DNA from: Streptomyces sp. MZ04
GTDB lineage: Bacteria > Actinomycetota > Actinomycetes > Streptomycetales > Streptomycetaceae
Assembly (NCBI RefSeq): GCF_004684775.1
Contig: NZ_SRIC01000043.1
Coordinates: 1-40,404 of the forward strand
Direction: 5' to 3'
Length of the DNA: 40,404 bases
Shown here one piece after another: positions 29,428 through 38,484 of this stretch. The notes beneath the pieces are model-generated. The model made no database searches. It was not told where the DNA came from and worked only from the letters and a program-made list of their open reading frames with translations. The position numbers and the translations under genes were made by a program. Position 1 is the first letter of the stretch. Each line of letters starts with the position of its first letter.

Positions 29428-30504
29428 TTACGCGGCCGCGAGCTTGGCGGCGGAGTCAGCGTCGACGCAGGCCTGGATGACCGCGTCGAGGTCCCCGTCG
29501 AGCACCTGGTCCAAGTTGTACGCCTTGAAGCCGACGCGGTGGTCCGAGATCCGGTTTTCCGGGAAGTTGTACGTACGGATCTTCTCGGAGCGGTCAACCG
29601 TGCGGACCTGGCTGCGACGGGCGTCCGCCGCCTCCTTCTCCGCTTCCTCCTGGGCCGCGGCAAGGAGCCTGGAGCGCAGGATACGCATCGCCTGCTCCTT
29701 GTTCTGCAGCTGGCTCTTCTCGTTCTGGCAGGAGGCGACGACTCCGGTGGGAATGTGCGTGATGCGCACCGCGGAGTCGGTGGTGTTGACCGACTGGCCG
29801 CCAGGGCCCGACGAGCGGTAGACGTCGATGCGGAGGTCGTTCGCGTGGATCTCGACGTCGATCTCCTCGGCCTCCGGCGTCACCAGGACACCGGCCGCGG
29901 AGGTGTGGATGCGGCCCTGCGACTCGGTCGAGGGCACGCGCTGCACGCGGTGCACGCCGCCCTCGTACTTCAGCCGCGCCCAGACGCCCTGGCCGGGCTC
30001 GGTCGCGCCGTTGCCGCCCTTGGTCTTCACGGCGACCTGGACGTCCTTGTAGCCGCCCAGCTCGGACTCGGTGGCGTCGATGATCTCGGTCTTCCAGCCC
30101 ACGCGCTCCGCGTACCGCAGATACATGCGAAGGAGGTCGCCGGCGAACAGCGCCGACTCGTCGCCGCCCGCGCCCGCCTTGACCTCGAGGATGACGTCCT
30201 TGTCGTCGTTGGGGTCGCGGGGCACCAGGAGCAGCCGCAGCTTCTCGGTGATCTCCTCGCGCTGCTTCTCCAGGTCCTTGACCTCCGCGGCGAACTCCGG
30301 GTCCTCCGCGGCCAGTTCACGGGCCGTCGCGATGTCGTCGCCGGTCTGCTTCCAGGCGCGGTACGTCGAGACGATCGGGGTGAGCTCGGCGTAGCGCTTG
30401 TTGAGCTTGCGCGCGTTGGCCTGGTCGGCGTGGACCGAGGGGTCCGCGAGCTTCGTTTCCAGATCGGCGTGCTCGCCGATCAGTTCCTCGACCGCCTCGA
30501 ACAT
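29428..30504 (-). CDS. prfA: peptide chain release factor 1
   Basis: A 358-residue RF1 that reads UAA and UAG stop codons. The codon-recognition P-x-T motif appears in [20 protein letters not shown], and the catalytic GGQ loop in [20 protein letters not shown]. Length and domains are complete. It is located between rpmE and prmC, as in Bacillus and mycobacteria, with prmC following to methylate the GGQ glutamine. The rpmE terminator hairpin lies in the gap upstream. Confidence 0.97.
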   Translation of the reverse strand: MFEAVEELIGEHADLETKLADPSVHADQANARKLNKRYAELTPIVSTYRAWKQTGDDIATARELAAEDPEFAAEVKDLEKQREEITEKLRLLLVPRDPNDDKDVILEVKAGAGGDESALFAGDLLRMYLRYAERVGWKTEIIDATESELGGYKDVQVAVKTKGGNGATEPGQGVWARLKYEGGVHRVQRVPSTESQGRIHTSAAGVLVTPEAEEIDVEIHANDLRIDVYRSSGPGGQSVNTTDSAVRITHIPTGVVASCQNEKSQLQNKEQAMRILRSRLLAAAQEEAEKEAADARRSQVRTVDRSEKIRTYNFPENRISDHRVGFKAYNLDQVLDGDLDAVIQACVDADSAAKLAAA

Positions 30505-30567
30505 CGGGGGCTCCTGGTTTCGTACGCGAATTTCGTTCGCTCAGTGGCGCTTGCGTCAGACGGCAAA

Positions 30568-30614
30568 GCGCCGGTCCCGGCCACCCCCTCCCGAGGGCGG
30601 CCGAAGACCGGCGC
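30568..30614 (-). terminator. terminator after rpmE
   Basis: On the minus strand GCGCCGGTC (30614-30606) and GACCGGCGC (30576-30568) make a 9-bp stem followed directly by TTTG. A second GGCC/GGCC pairing lies inside the loop. It begins 10 nt after the rpmE stop. Confidence 0.65.
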
Positions 30615-30623
30615 AGTGGCTCG

Positions 30624-30845
30624 CTACTTGTTGGAGCCGGCAGCCTTGCCGAAGCGGGCCTCGAAGCGGGCCACACGGCCACCGGTGTCGAGGATCTTCT
30701 GCTTGCCCGTGTAGAACGGGTGGCACTCGGAGCAGACCTCGGCACGGACGGTGCCGCTGGAGATCGTGCTACGGGTGGTGAACGACGCGCCACAGGTGCA
30801 GCTGACCTGCGTCTCGACGTACTCGGGGTGGATGTCGCGCTTCAA
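30624..30845 (-). CDS. rpmE: 50S ribosomal protein L31, zinc-binding type
   Basis: A 73-residue L31 starting at a TTG (30845) with AGGAG 5 nt upstream; the sequence [20 protein letters not shown] aligns with the family start. Four cysteines (CTC near 16-18 and CSEC near 37-40) form the zinc site of the C+ paralogue, and [20 protein letters not shown] is the conserved core. A GGGAAT-N18-GTT promoter upstream fits SigR (thiol-stress) control reported for S. coelicolor rpmE. Confidence 0.96.
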   Translation of the reverse strand: MKRDIHPEYVETQVSCTCGASFTTRSTISSGTVRAEVCSECHPFYTGKQKILDTGGRVARFEARFGKAAGSNK

Positions 30846-30916
30846 GGTGTCTCCTAGTTTCGGGAGGGCACCGGGTCGTACGCGCGGAATGCTCGTACGT
30901 GAACCGGGGCCGACGT

Positions 30917-30936
30917 ACCAGTCTGCCAGGACTGGT
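30917..30936 (-). promoter_or_regulatory. hairpin in the rpmE leader
   Basis: ACCAGTC (30917-30923) and GACTGGT (30930-30936) form a 7-bp stem with a 6-nt loop near the 5' end of the predicted ~97-nt leader. It could be an mRNA-stability element or an autoregulatory site for L31; neither is shown. Confidence 0.4.
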
Positions 30937-30948
30937 CGCATCTGCCCA

Positions 30949-30975
30949 AACCGGGGTGGGTGCCGATCTATTCCC
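30949..30975 (-). promoter_or_regulatory. SigR-type promoter of rpmE
   Basis: On the minus strand GGGAAT (30975-30970), an 18-bp spacer and GTT (30951-30949) match the SigR consensus GGGAAT-N18-GTT exactly. S. coelicolor rpmE is a known member of the thiol-oxidative-stress regulon. Confidence 0.8.
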
Positions 30976-31015
30976 GCGGGGCCCGTGCGACCGCTCGGGT
31001 CGCCGCCAGTGGCTG

Positions 31016-32137
31016 CTAGTTACTGCTCACGACGTCGTCCGCTTCGCCCTTGTCGCCCGCGGACTGCTCGGTGGCGGACTTGGGGATCGCCTTGTCGGCC
31101 TTGAGCGCGGCCCAGACCTGGCGGTCGGCCTTCTCCAGGGGCAGTACGCGGTTGGGGTCGGCCGGGTCGTACTGGATGGGCAGGGTGACCATGTGCATGT
31201 CGCCCGCGCCGATGCTCTTGAGGCCGCCCGCGAAGCCCGCGAGGCTCTTGACGTCGTTCAGGTCCGAGTCGGTGGTGATGGCGCTCGTCGCGTCGTCCGC
31301 GAGGTCGAAGAGCTTCTTCGGGTTACTGAAGACGCCGACGTCGTTGACCTGGTTGATCAGGGCCTTGATGAAGGCCTGCTGGAGCTGGATGCGGCCGAGG
31401 TCGCTGCCGTCGCCGACGCCGTGCCGGGTGCGGACGAGGCCGAGGGACTGCTCGCCGGTCAGCTGGTGCTTGCCGGCTTCGAGGTCGAGGTGGCTGTCCT
31501 TGTCATGGATGGCCTCCTTGGTGGTGATCTCGACGCCGCCCAGGGTGTCGATGAGCTTCTTGAAGCCCGTGAAGTCGACTTCGAGGTAGTGGTCCATGCG
31601 GATGCCGGACATCTTCTCGACGGTCTTGACGGCGCAGGCCGGGCCGCCGACCTCGTACGCCGTGTTGAACATCTGCCGCTGACCGCCGGGATCGGTCCGG
31701 CCGTCGTCGGTCTTGCACTCGGGCCGGGTTATCAGGGTGTCGCGGGGTATCGAGACGACGCTGGCCGTCTTGTGGCCCTTGTTGACGTGCACGACCATCG
31801 CCGTGTCCGAGCGGGCTGCGCCCTCGTCCTTGCCGTACTTGGAGTTGTCGCCGGAGCGGGAGTCGGAGCCGAGGACGAGGATGTCCTGCGAGCCGTTGTC
31901 GACGTTCTCGGGGCGGTCCGTGCCGAGCGCCGCGTTGATGTCGACGCCCTTGATGTTGCCGTTGAGCTTGAAGTACACGAAGCCGAGGCCCGCACCGCCG
32001 AGGACGATCACCGATGCGGCGGTCCACGCCGTGATGACGAGGGCCTTGTGCCGCTTGGTGGTCGGCTTGCGGCGCCGACCGCCTCCGCCGCGGTTGCGTT
32101 GGGGCTTCGTATCCTCGGACGCGCTCTCGTCGGTCAT
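31016..32137 (-). CDS. LytR-CpsA-Psr (LCP) family protein
   Basis: A 373-residue membrane-anchored LCP phosphotransferase, which attaches glycopolymers from a polyprenyl carrier to peptidoglycan. A basic cytoplasmic N-terminus ([15 protein letters not shown]) precedes one membrane helix (about residues 31-55). The extracellular LCP domain has ILVLGSDSR, the Asp of RSDTAMV, SIPRDT, GGVEITT and LGLVRTRH, covering the conserved Asp and Arg residues. GAGGAG is 3 nt before the ATG. It lies between rho and rpmE, an order I recall from other streptomycetes. The polymer may be the one started by the WecA-like enzyme in this window, which is inference. Confidence 0.92.
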   Translation of the reverse strand: MTDESASEDTKPQRNRGGGGRRRKPTTKRHKALVITAWTAASVIVLGGAGLGFVYFKLNGNIKGVDINAALGTDRPENVDNGSQDILVLGSDSRSGDNSKYGKDEGAARSDTAMVVHVNKGHKTASVVSIPRDTLITRPECKTDDGRTDPGGQRQMFNTAYEVGGPACAVKTVEKMSGIRMDHYLEVDFTGFKKLIDTLGGVEITTKEAIHDKDSHLDLEAGKHQLTGEQSLGLVRTRHGVGDGSDLGRIQLQQAFIKALINQVNDVGVFSNPKKLFDLADDATSAITTDSDLNDVKSLAGFAGGLKSIGAGDMHMVTLPIQYDPADPNRVLPLEKADRQVWAALKADKAIPKSATEQSAGDKGEADDVVSSN

Positions 32138-32400
32138 GTGCTCCTCAGTCCTCGTCGGGTTCGGTTACCCCCTGCTTTCAGGGTCAGGCGTGGTTTGTCG
32201 TCACTTGTCAGACGTGGAAACCGGTTGAAGGGTTGCACAGCGCTTTGTGAGCGCCCCCGGCGCGCACCGGTGACGCATCGTGCGCTTCCACCCCGTCTTT
32301 CCAGGGTCTCACCTGCGGTTTCGCCCGCACTGGGGCTACTGCCCGTGACCGTAAGAATCTCTTATGTGTGTGGCCAAGGTCATTCAGGGCGCCCCGCACA
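32138..32400 (-). other. gap between rho and the LCP gene
   Basis: Apart from the rho terminator at 32406-32441 this region holds no ORF I can support. It contains a small dyad TAAGA-ATC-TCTTA near 32351-32363. The promoter of the LCP gene should lie here, but I see no convincing -35/-10 pair. Confidence 0.4.
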
Positions 32401-32405
32401 ACGCG

Positions 32406-32441
32406 AAGGGCCGCCCCCGTCGGATGACGGGGGCGGCCCTT
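32406..32441 (-). terminator. intrinsic terminator after rho
   Basis: A perfect 16-bp stem (32406-32421 with 32426-32441, core GGGCCGCCCCCGTC) with a GGAT loop begins 23 nt after the rho stop. It separates rho from the LCP gene and does not depend on Rho itself. Confidence 0.85.
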
Positions 32442-32463
32442 GTGTCGCTCTGTGTCGCAACGA

Positions 32464-34494
32464 CTAGTCGTTGCCGTTGCCCGGCGTCGGCGTCGTCTTC
32501 GCGATCTGCATCAGGAACTCGGCGTTCGACTTCGTCTGCTTCATCTTGTCGAGAAGCAGCTCGATGGCCTGCTGCGAGTCGAGCGCGTGCAGCACCCGGC
32601 GCAGCTTCCAGACGATCGCCAGCTCTTCGCTGTTGAGCAGGATCTCTTCCTTACGGGTGGAGGACGCGTCGACGTCCACCGCCGGGAAGATGCGCTTGTC
32701 CGAGAGCTTCCGGTCGAGCTTGAGCTCCATGTTGCCGGTGCCCTTGAACTCCTCGAAGATCACCTCGTCCATGCGCGAACCGGTGTCGACGAGCGCGGTG
32801 GCCAGGATGGTCAGCGAGCCGCCGTCCTCGATGTTGCGCGCCGCACCGAAGAAGCGCTTCGGCGGGTAGAGCGCGGTCGAGTCGACACCACCGGACAGGA
32901 TGCGACCGGAGGCCGGGGCCGCCAGGTTGTACGCACGGCCCAGACGGGTGATCGAGTCGAGAAGCACGACCACGTCGTGACCCAGCTCGACGAGACGCTT
33001 GGCGCGCTCGATGGCCAGCTCGGCGACGGTGGTGTGGTCCTCGGCGGGACGGTCGAAGGTCGAGGAGATGACCTCGCCCTTCACCGACCGCTGCATGTCG
33101 GTGACCTCTTCCGGACGCTCGTCGACCAGGACGACCATCAGGTGGCACTCGGGGCTGTTGGTGGTGATCGCGTTGGCGACCGCCTGCATGATCATGGTCT
33201 TGCCGGTCTTCGGCGGGGCCACGATCAGCCCTCGCTGACCCTTACCGATCGGCGACACGAGGTCGATGATGCGGGTGGTCAGGATGCCCGGGTCGGTCTC
33301 CAGACGGAGCCGGTCCTGCGGGTAGAGGGGCGTCAGCTTGTTGAACTCCGGTCGCCCGCGCCCGGATTCGGCCGCCATGCCGTTCGCCGAGTCGAGGCGC
33401 ACGAGCGCGTTGAACTTCTCGCGGCGCTCGCCGTCCTTGGGCTGACGGACCGCGCCGGTGACGTGGTCGCCCTTGCGCAGACCGTTCTTGCGGACCTGGG
33501 CGAGCGACACGTACACGTCGTTCGGTCCGGGCAGGTAGCCCGACGTACGAATGAACGCGTAGTTGTCGAGGATGTCCAGGATGCCCGCGACGGGGATCAG
33601 TACGTCGTCGTCGGCGACCTGCGGCTCGTTGGCGCCGCCGAACTCGTCGCGGCCACGGCGGCCACGGCGGTCGCGGTACCGGCCGCGACGACCGCGACGG
33701 CCGCCCGCCTCGTCGTCGAAGTCGTCCTGCGGGCCGTTGTCCCGCTGCTGACGCTCCTGACGGCCACCGCCCTGCTGACGGTCCTGACGGCCACCGCCCT
33801 GCTGGTCGTCGCCCTTGCTGCCACCACGGCGGTCACGGTCGCGGCCACGGCCCTGGCGGTCACGGCCCTGACGGTCGCGACGGCCGTCGGCACCGCCCTC
33901 ACCGGAGCCGTCGCCGCGCGCCTCGGACTGCGCGTCCTGCTTCGGCTCGGCCTTCGCCTCGGCCTTCGCCTCCGCGGTGACGGTCTCGGGGCTGCCCGCG
34001 TCGGCGGTGGCGCGGCGACGCCGGCGCTCGCCCTTGTCGGCACCCGCGGGCTGGCCCGGGATGTCGATCTGCTGCTGGGCGACGGCCTCTTCGGCCTTGC
34101 CGCCCGAAGCCTGCTCCGCCTGCTCGGCCTTGTCGGCCTTCGACTTGCCGCCGCCGGCCGCCGCGTCCTCGCCCGTACGGGCCTTGGAGGTCGCGCGGCG
34201 CTTCGGCTTGGTCTCGGCCTCGGCCGAGGCGGACGGCGCGGCACTCTTAGCGGGGGCGCCCCCTCCTGCCTGCGCCTCCTTGATGACCTCGATCAGCTGG
34301 CTCTTGCGCATCCGCGCGGTGCCCTTGATACCGAGGCCGGATGCGACCTGCTGCAGTTCCGCCAGCACCATGCCCTCGAGGCCGGTGCCGCGGCGCCGCC
34401 GGGACCCGGCCGAAGCACCGGTGGCAGGCGCCGCAGAGGCGTCCGTGGCGGGCGTGTCGGCAGTCACGCCCATCAGATCGGTGGTGTCGCTCAC
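32464..34494 (-). CDS. rho: transcription termination factor Rho with actinobacterial insert
   Basis: A 676-residue Rho, far longer than the ~420 residues of E. coli. The N-terminal Rho helix-bundle ([20 protein letters not shown], about 45-85) is followed by an Ala/Lys/Glu-rich linker and an Arg/Asp/Gly/Gln-rich low-complexity region (about 195-285, with [18 protein letters not shown]). The RNA-binding cold-shock-like domain resumes at [20 protein letters not shown]. The ATPase has Walker A APPKTGKT and Walker [19 protein letters not shown], with the R-loop following. The GTG at 34494 has AAGGA upstream. A leader of about 315 nt and a strong terminator suggest separate, autoregulated transcription. 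Confidence 0.96.
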   Translation of the reverse strand: MSDTTDLMGVTADTPATDASAAPATGASAGSRRRRGTGLEGMVLAELQQVASGLGIKGTARMRKSQLIEVIKEAQAGGGAPAKSAAPSASAEAETKPKRRATSKARTGEDAAAGGGKSKADKAEQAEQASGGKAEEAVAQQQIDIPGQPAGADKGERRRRRATADAGSPETVTAEAKAEAKAEPKQDAQSEARGDGSGEGGADGRRDRQGRDRQGRGRDRDRRGGSKGDDQQGGGRQDRQQGGGRQERQQRDNGPQDDFDDEAGGRRGRRGRYRDRRGRRGRDEFGGANEPQVADDDVLIPVAGILDILDNYAFIRTSGYLPGPNDVYVSLAQVRKNGLRKGDHVTGAVRQPKDGERREKFNALVRLDSANGMAAESGRGRPEFNKLTPLYPQDRLRLETDPGILTTRIIDLVSPIGKGQRGLIVAPPKTGKTMIMQAVANAITTNSPECHLMVVLVDERPEEVTDMQRSVKGEVISSTFDRPAEDHTTVAELAIERAKRLVELGHDVVVLLDSITRLGRAYNLAAPASGRILSGGVDSTALYPPKRFFGAARNIEDGGSLTILATALVDTGSRMDEVIFEEFKGTGNMELKLDRKLSDKRIFPAVDVDASSTRKEEILLNSEELAIVWKLRRVLHALDSQQAIELLLDKMKQTKSNAEFLMQIAKTTPTPGNGND

Positions 34495-34809
34495 GAAGGG
34501 TCCTTCCCTGGAGCGGACGTCGGCCTGTCTGGCTCGGCGACCGGTTGTGCTGTCCGGCGGTCCTTTGGTGTGTGGACCTGGCCGGGGCGGTGGTCCGCCA
34601 ATGCGCGGCGGAAGAATTCACTGGTGATGGCGAGTCCCGGTGAGGTGCCACTGAGGTGCGGTGTCACTCGGCTCGGTCACGCCGGTTCCGGAGCGTGCTC
34701 GGCACTGCTCAATGCGGGGCACAGAGCAGGTTGGGAGGCTCCCGGAAGGATGGATGTCCCGGACGGGGACACAAAGCACCTCGCCATGGTGGGGTCGGGT
34801 GCAGACTTG
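34495..34809 (-). promoter_or_regulatory. long rho leader
   Basis: If transcription starts near 34809 the mRNA has about 315 nt before the GTG. It is C-rich and includes a 36-codon ORF (ATG at 34787, TGA at 34677) without a ribosome site. Long leaders are used for Rho autoregulation in E. coli, where Rho terminates early in its own leader. I see no dominant hairpin. Confidence 0.45.
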
Positions 34810-34814
34810 AGGTT

Positions 34815-34842
34815 AACACTACCGGATCCAACAAACATTCCC
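34815..34842 (-). promoter_or_regulatory. SigR-like promoter candidate for rho
   Basis: GGGAAT (34842-34837), a 19-bp spacer and GTT (34817-34815) on the minus strand resemble a SigR promoter with one extra base. The same stretch contains TAGTGT, which could be a vegetative -10, but no matching -35. The area is an AT-rich island. Confidence 0.4.
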
Positions 34843-34876
34843 CCTCTCCAAATCCGGTTACCCAGAGGTCACTGCG

Positions 34877-35794
34877 TCAAGGCGCGAGCGGCAGCACGCT
34901 CGCCCCTGTCGCGTCGAGCGCCAGACGGTTGGCCGCCCAGCCCTCTCCCGCGAGGCGTGCGACCTTGTCGGCCGTACTCCCATCGGCCAGCGCGAGGACC
35001 GTGGGTCCCGCGCCGGAGATCATCGCGGGGACGCCGTCCGCCCGCAGTCGGTCCACCAGGGCGGCGCTCTCCGGCATGGCGGGTGCGCGGTACTCCTGGT
35101 GGAGGCGGTCCTCGGTGGCGGGGAGCAGCAGCTCGGGGCGCCTGGTCAGCGCCTCGACGAGCAGTGCGGCCCGGCCCGCGTTGGCGGCCGCGTCCACATG
35201 CGGGACGGTGCGCGGAAGGAGTCCGCGGGCGGTTTCCGTGAGGACCGGCTTTCCCGGTACGAAAACCACCGGAACGATGGAATCGGCGGGGGCCATCCTG
35301 ATCGCCCGCGCCGCTCCCCCGTCCATCCAGGAGAGCGTGAAGCCGCCGAGCAGACAGGCGGCGACGTTGTCGGGGTGGCCCTCGATCTCGGTGGCGAGTT
35401 CAAGCAGGGCGTTGTCGTCGAGCCTGGCGTCGCCGCCTATCGTCACGGCGCGCGCGGCGACGATTCCGGCGCAGATGGCGGCGGACGACGAGCCGAGGCC
35501 ACGGCCGTGCGGAATGCGGTTGGCGCAGACGATTTCGAGCCCGCGCGGCTGTCCGCCGAGCAGGTCGAAGGCCGTACGCAGGGAACGTACAAGCAGATGC
35601 GACTCGTCGCGCGGGAGCGTCTCGCTGCCCTCACCTGCGATGTCGATGTTCAGTCCGGAGTCGGCCACCCGGACGACGACGTCGTCGTACAGCCCCAGCG
35701 ACAGGCCCAGGGCATCGAAGCCCGGCCCGAGGTTGGCGCTGGTGGCGGGGACGCGCACCCGGACGGCGGCGGCGCGGAACGCGGGACCGGCCAT
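34877..35794 (-). CDS. thrB: homoserine kinase
   Basis: A 305-residue GHMP-family kinase phosphorylating homoserine for threonine synthesis. VRVRVPATSANLGPGFDALG lies at the N-terminus, the ATP-binding GHMP motif is RIPHGRGLGSSSAAI (about residue 92), and the C-terminal MISGAGPTVLAL is the third conserved motif. The ATG at 35794 gives MAGPAFRAAAV with GGAGAG 10 nt upstream. It follows thrC after 236 nt and has its own promoter candidate, unlike the tight hom-thrC pair. Confidence 0.95.
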   Translation of the reverse strand: MAGPAFRAAAVRVRVPATSANLGPGFDALGLSLGLYDDVVVRVADSGLNIDIAGEGSETLPRDESHLLVRSLRTAFDLLGGQPRGLEIVCANRIPHGRGLGSSSAAICAGIVAARAVTIGGDARLDDNALLELATEIEGHPDNVAACLLGGFTLSWMDGGAARAIRMAPADSIVPVVFVPGKPVLTETARGLLPRTVPHVDAAANAGRAALLVEALTRRPELLLPATEDRLHQEYRAPAMPESAALVDRLRADGVPAMISGAGPTVLALADGSTADKVARLAGEGWAANRLALDATGASVLPLAP

Positions 35795-35911
35795 CGCTCG
35801 ATGACTCTCCTTGAGCTGCGATCTTTTTGGAGGACTTGCCACGTGTGAGGCAGTACCCGAAGGCCGCTACACGGCGGCACCGCGGCATATGCGGCGGGGC
35901 GGGTCAGGTAC

Positions 35912-35941
35912 AGCCTATCGAAGGAAGGTTCTGTGGCGACA
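35912..35941 (-). promoter_or_regulatory. candidate promoter for thrB
   Basis: TGTCGC (35941-35936) and TAGGCT (35917-35912) with an 18-bp spacer lie in the 236-bp thrC-thrB gap and would give a leader of about 115 nt. Upstream of it is a short direct repeat GTGCGCC-TCCT-GTGCGCC and a weak CCCC/GGGG hairpin after thrC. Confidence 0.45.
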
Positions 35942-36030
35942 TAGGGCGCACAGGAGGCGCACGATGCGTGTCGTAAGCCCCCTGTGCACCCCCTGTGGGG
36001 AGTTGCGGGTTTTCCCCGTCGTTACAGCGG

Positions 36031-37089
36031 TTACGCCAGGCCGAGGCGCTCGGCGGCGGTGGCCGCGTCGACCGGCACCGTGACCGGCTGCGGGGCGCCG
36101 GCGACGGCCCAGTCGGGGTCCTTGAGGCCGTTCCCGGTGACGGTGCAGACGATCTTCTGCCCCTTGTCGACCTTGCCCTGCTCGGCGGCCTTCAGGAGAC
36201 CGGCGACCGAAGCAGCCGAGGCGGGCTCGACGAAGACACCCTCCTGGGACGCCAACAGCTTGTAGGCGCGCAGGATCTCACGGTCCGTCACCTCGTCGAT
36301 GAAGCCACCCGACTCGTCGCGCGCGGCGAGGGCGTAGTCCCAGGACGCGGGGTTGCCGATGCGAATGGCTGTGGCGATCGTCGAGGGGTCCTTGACCACT
36401 TCACCCCGCACGATGGGCGCCGAACCCGAGGCCTGGAAGCCCCACATCCGGGGAGTGTGCGTCGAGATCGAGTCGGCGGCGTACTCCTTGTAACCCTTCC
36501 AGTACGCCGTGATGTTGCCGGCGTTGCCGACGGGAAGGACATGGATGTCGGGGGCGTCACCGAGCGCGTCGACAATCTCGAAGGAAGCCGTCTTCTGGCC
36601 CTCGATGCGGAACGGGTTGACCGAATTGACCAGCGCCACCGGGTAGTTCTCGGAGAGGGCGCGGGCGAGGTTCAGACAGTCGTCGAAGTTCCCGTCGACC
36701 TGAAGGATCTTCGAACCGTAGACGAGCGCCTGGCCCATCTTGCCGAGCGCGATCTTGCCCTGCGGCACGAGGACCGCGCAGACCATTCCGGCGCGTACGG
36801 CATAGGCGGCCGCGGAGGCAGACGTGTTGCCGGTGGAGGCGCAGATGACGGCCTTCGCGCCCTCCTCCTTGGCCTTCGTGATCGCCATCGTCATGCCGCG
36901 GTCCTTGAAGGACCCGGTCGGGTTGGCGCCCTCGACCTTGAGATGGACCTCGCAGCCCGTGCGCTCGGAGAGCACCTGCGCGGGCACGAGCGGCGTGCCG
37001 CCCTCGCGGAGCGTCACGACCGGCGTCGTGTCGGAGACGGGGAGACGGTCCCGGTACTCCTCGATGATTCCGCGCCACTGGTGGGTCAT
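36031..37089 (-). CDS. thrC: threonine synthase
   Basis: A 352-residue PLP enzyme converting O-phosphohomoserine to threonine. The N-terminus [18 protein letters not shown] matches the actinobacterial short form. The PLP Lys is in [12 protein letters not shown] near residue 60, and the glycine loop is [13 protein letters not shown] near residue 185. AAGGAG at the end of hom serves as its ribosome site; only 6 nt separate the two genes. Confidence 0.96.
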   Translation of the reverse strand: MTHQWRGIIEEYRDRLPVSDTTPVVTLREGGTPLVPAQVLSERTGCEVHLKVEGANPTGSFKDRGMTMAITKAKEEGAKAVICASTGNTSASAAAYAVRAGMVCAVLVPQGKIALGKMGQALVYGSKILQVDGNFDDCLNLARALSENYPVALVNSVNPFRIEGQKTASFEIVDALGDAPDIHVLPVGNAGNITAYWKGYKEYAADSISTHTPRMWGFQASGSAPIVRGEVVKDPSTIATAIRIGNPASWDYALAARDESGGFIDEVTDREILRAYKLLASQEGVFVEPASAASVAGLLKAAEQGKVDKGQKIVCTVTGNGLKDPDWAVAGAPQPVTVPVDAATAAERLGLA

Positions 37090-37095
37090 TGCTGG

Positions 37096-38388
37096 TTACT
37101 CTCCTTCAACCCGCATGATGCTCGCGACACCACGCACGGTGTCGAGATTCCGCAGCGCCTCGACGGTGCCGCTGAGGGCGGCGTCGGGTGCCCGGTGGGT
37201 GACGACGACGAGCGATGCCTCGCCGTCCTTGCCCGTCTGACGGACCGTATCGATCGATACGCCGTGCTCGGCGAAGACCGTCGCGACCTGGGCGAGGACA
37301 CCCGGCTTGTCGGCCACGTCGAGGCTGATGTGGTACCGCGTGACGACCTCGCCCATGGCGCTCACGGGCAGCTGGGTGTACGCGGATTCGCCGGGCCCGG
37401 TGGCTTCGCCGAGCTTGTTCCGGCAGACGGCGACGAGGTCGCCGAGGACGGCCGACGCGGTGGGCGCGCCGCCCGCGCCGGGCCCGTAGAACATGAGCTG
37501 CCCGGCGGCCTCGGCCTCGACGAAGACGGCGTTGTACGCCTCGCGCACGGAGGCCAGCGGATGGCTGAGCGGAATCATCGCGGGGTGAACGCGAGCGGTG
37601 ACGGATTCCCCGTCAGCGGCCCGCTCACAGATGGCCAGCAGCTTGATGGTGCAGCCCATGCGCTTCGCGGAGGCGAAGTCGGCGGCGGTCACCTCGGTCA
37701 TGCCCTCGCGGTACACGTCGTCGAGCCGCACGCGCGTGTGGAAGGCGATTCCGGCGAGGATCGCGGCCTTGGCGGCGGCGTCGAAGCCCTCGACGTCGGC
37801 GGTCGGATCGGCCTCGGCGTACCCGAGAGCGGTGGCCTCGTCGAGGGCTTCCTGGTAGCCCGCCCCCGTCGTGTCCATGGCATCGAGGATGAAGTTGGTG
37901 GTCCCATTGACGATCCCGAGCACCCGGTTGACCTTGTCGCCGGCGAGGGACTCGCGCAGCGGCCGGATCAGCGGAATCGCGCCGGCGACGGCGGCCTCGT
38001 AATAAAGGTCCCGCCCGTGCTCCTCGGCGGCGGCGTGCAGCGCGGCGCCGTCCTGCGCGATGAGCGCCTTGTTGGCGGAGACGACGGAGGCGCCGTGCTC
38101 GAAGGCCGTGGTGATGAGGGTCTTGGCGGGCTCGATGCCGCCGATCACCTCGACGATGACGTCGATGTCGCCGCGTTTGACGAGCGCGGTCGCGTCCGTG
38201 GTGACCAGCGAGGGATCGATTCCCTCGCGCACCTTCGAGGGGCGACGGACGGCGACCCCGGCGAGCTCCACCGGGGCGCCGATCCTGGCTGTGAGGTCGT
38301 CGGCGTGCGTCGTCATGATGCGCGCCACCTCTGAGCCGACAACCCCACAGCCCAGCAGCGCCACCTTCAGCGGACGCGTACGCATCAT
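37096..38388 (-). CDS. hom: homoserine dehydrogenase
   Basis: A 430-residue NAD(P)-dependent enzyme reducing aspartate semialdehyde to homoserine. Its N-terminal Rossmann motif is VALLGCGVVGSEVA, the catalytic region contains VNGTTNFILDAMD and the Lys of the EADPTADVEGFDAAAKAAILAG-type segment, and a C-terminal ACT domain (about 350-430, HISLDVADKPGVLAQVATVF) gives likely feedback control by threonine. Two ATGs in tandem (38388 and 38385) are possible starts; GAGGT suits the second slightly better. The 96-bp gap after lysA has no clear terminator. Confidence 0.96.
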   Translation of the reverse strand: MMRTRPLKVALLGCGVVGSEVARIMTTHADDLTARIGAPVELAGVAVRRPSKVREGIDPSLVTTDATALVKRGDIDVIVEVIGGIEPAKTLITTAFEHGASVVSANKALIAQDGAALHAAAEEHGRDLYYEAAVAGAIPLIRPLRESLAGDKVNRVLGIVNGTTNFILDAMDTTGAGYQEALDEATALGYAEADPTADVEGFDAAAKAAILAGIAFHTRVRLDDVYREGMTEVTAADFASAKRMGCTIKLLAICERAADGESVTARVHPAMIPLSHPLASVREAYNAVFVEAEAAGQLMFYGPGAGGAPTASAVLGDLVAVCRNKLGEATGPGESAYTQLPVSAMGEVVTRYHISLDVADKPGVLAQVATVFAEHGVSIDTVRQTGKDGEASLVVVTHRAPDAALSGTVEALRNLDTVRGVASIMRVEGE

Positions 38389-38484
38389 CCGACCTCACTT
38401 CTCATACATCTAAACGATGGGACCAGTCTCACCCACCGGACCGGAGTTTCTATCCTCTGTCCGAATCATGAGACATCTATTTCA

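Noticed and set aside
34677..34787. 36-codon ORF in the rho leader
   Set aside because: The position recalls rhoL, but there is no ribosome site and codon use is not convincing; kept only as a note in the leader finding.
32440..35241. 933-codon open frame on the plus strand
   Set aside because: It is antisense to rho and part of thrB; both minus-strand products are unmistakable, so this is a shadow frame.
38389..38484. Possible threonine attenuator ahead of hom
   Set aside because: I found no leader peptide rich in Thr or Ile codons and no terminator-antiterminator pair; only a 4-codon ATG frame without value.
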